Below are positions 33,564 to 33,799 of a DNA stretch of 33,799 bases, in pieces. The notes below the pieces were generated by a model, which saw nothing but the letters and a program-made list of their open reading frames with translations, did no database searches and was not told where the DNA came from. The stretch is from Candidatus Wolbachia massiliensis. Its GTDB lineage: Bacteria; Pseudomonadota; Alphaproteobacteria; Rickettsiales; Anaplasmataceae. Location of the stretch: the NCBI RefSeq assembly GCF_014771645.1, contig NZ_CP061738.1, positions 628,501 through 662,299 of the forward strand. Direction: 5' to 3'. The stretch's first letter is position 1. Every line of letters starts with the position of its first letter. Position numbers and translations under genes: made by a program.

Positions 33564-33591
33564 TTGACTTTTTTAAAATTTTATGTATTAT
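33564..33591 (+). promoter_or_regulatory. Promoter of the truncated gene at the right edge
   Basis: TTGACT (33564-33569), 16 bases, TATTAT (33586-33591), with an AAGGA ribosome site and an ATG 27 bases after the -10. The layout suggests that the interrupted gene was once properly expressed. Confidence 0.5.
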
Positions 33592-33617
33592 TAAGTTAAT
33601 ACAGTAAGGACTATGAC

Positions 33618-33728
33618 ATGAAGGTAACAGAAGAAAACACAATAAAAACTAGGGAGGAATTCGTAAAAGCTCAAAATGGGATGCGAATTCAAAAGATAGT
33701 AGACCTGCTGCGAAGTGGTACGTACTAA
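33618..33728 (+). pseudogene. Gene start truncated by the IS5-type element
   Basis: An ATG at 33618 with an AAGGA ribosome site opens a frame of about 28 native codons (MKVTEENTIKTREEFVKAQN, then GMRIQKI). It then runs into the IS end at 33700 and stops at 33726-33728 inside the element. The charged N-terminus resembles the start of a cytoplasmic protein, but 28 residues are too few to name it. The rest of the gene may lie beyond the IS, outside the window. Confidence 0.55.
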
Positions 33729-33799
33729 TTTCAGGATAAATTAGGTTAAAAAAGCAGTTGGCTAAAACCCATGCCTCAAATTCACGAGACCAGCTATTA
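33700..33799 (-). mobile_element. Second copy of the IS5-type element (partial, at window end)
   Basis: The last 100 bases are identical over at least 99 positions to 19635-19733, beginning with the same TAGACCTGCTGC end. Orientation is the same as the first copy, so the transposase reads on the minus strand and most of the element lies outside the window. Confidence 0.9.

Noticed and set aside
1-33799. Search by eye for tRNA, rRNA, tmRNA or RNase P genes
   Set aside because: No cloverleaf with a T-loop GTTCGAATC-type block or conserved rRNA segment was recognised in any gap; a covariance search could still find a small RNA.

Overview
The window is AT-rich, gene-dense alphaproteobacterial chromosome and most probably comes from a Wolbachia strain (Anaplasmataceae, Rickettsiales). 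The basis is the combination of reduced-genome housekeeping genes, a Surface_Ag_2-type outer membrane protein, a mitochondrial-type NDUFS4 subunit, a Tim44-domain protein next to secB, PD-(D/E)XK (Rpn) transposase-like genes, IS debris and long intergenic repeat tracts. Genus assignment is by recognition only; no search was run.

Layout. 1-5.6 kb: the end of a small membrane protein, xerD-type recombinase, plsC, rpsT and gltA on the plus strand, then a SCO1/SenC copper protein, dnaQ and a Tim44-domain gene on the minus strand. 5.8-7.7 kb: secB, a repeat, and two tandem RDD membrane-protein paralogues. 8-10.3 kb: an orphan lipoprotein secretin facing a WSP/Msp-like surface protein. 10.4-13 kb: mtaB, gatC and prs on the minus strand. 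13-15 kb: a repeat tract and an intact Rpn-type gene. 14.9-17.2 kb: three unrecognised minus-strand genes; the largest is built of about 19 repeats of 12 residues. 17.3-19.2 kb: NDUFS4, a carboxylesterase and an NAD-dependent epimerase. 19.2-21.4 kb: a scar made of a decayed Rpn copy, an intact IS5-type element, an IS630 remnant and an inverted repeat tract. 21.5-26.4 kb: recR with a KAP-type P-loop NTPase, a disordered Ser/Asn-rich protein, pdhC, an SH3 protein and a CxxC protein. 26.4-27.5 kb: a repeat tract and an ORF relic. 27.5-33.4 kb: acnA and putA. 33.6 kb to the end: a gene start cut off by a second copy of the same IS5-type element, which runs out of the window.

Metabolically, gltA, acnA, pdhC and putA fit an endosymbiont that feeds pyruvate and proline into the TCA cycle and respiration (NDUFS4, SCO).

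The most unusual things are (i) the 12-residue-repeat protein and its two small neighbours; (ii) a dispersed intergenic element, four copies, of which three carry a near-consensus sigma-70 promoter with exact 17-bp spacing, usually followed by one or two copies of a second repeat unit; (iii) an orphan secretin; (iv) a disordered protein with an exact DSGxxS phosphodegron-like motif; and (v) two direct IS5 copies, one joining unrelated broken genes and the other truncating an ORF.
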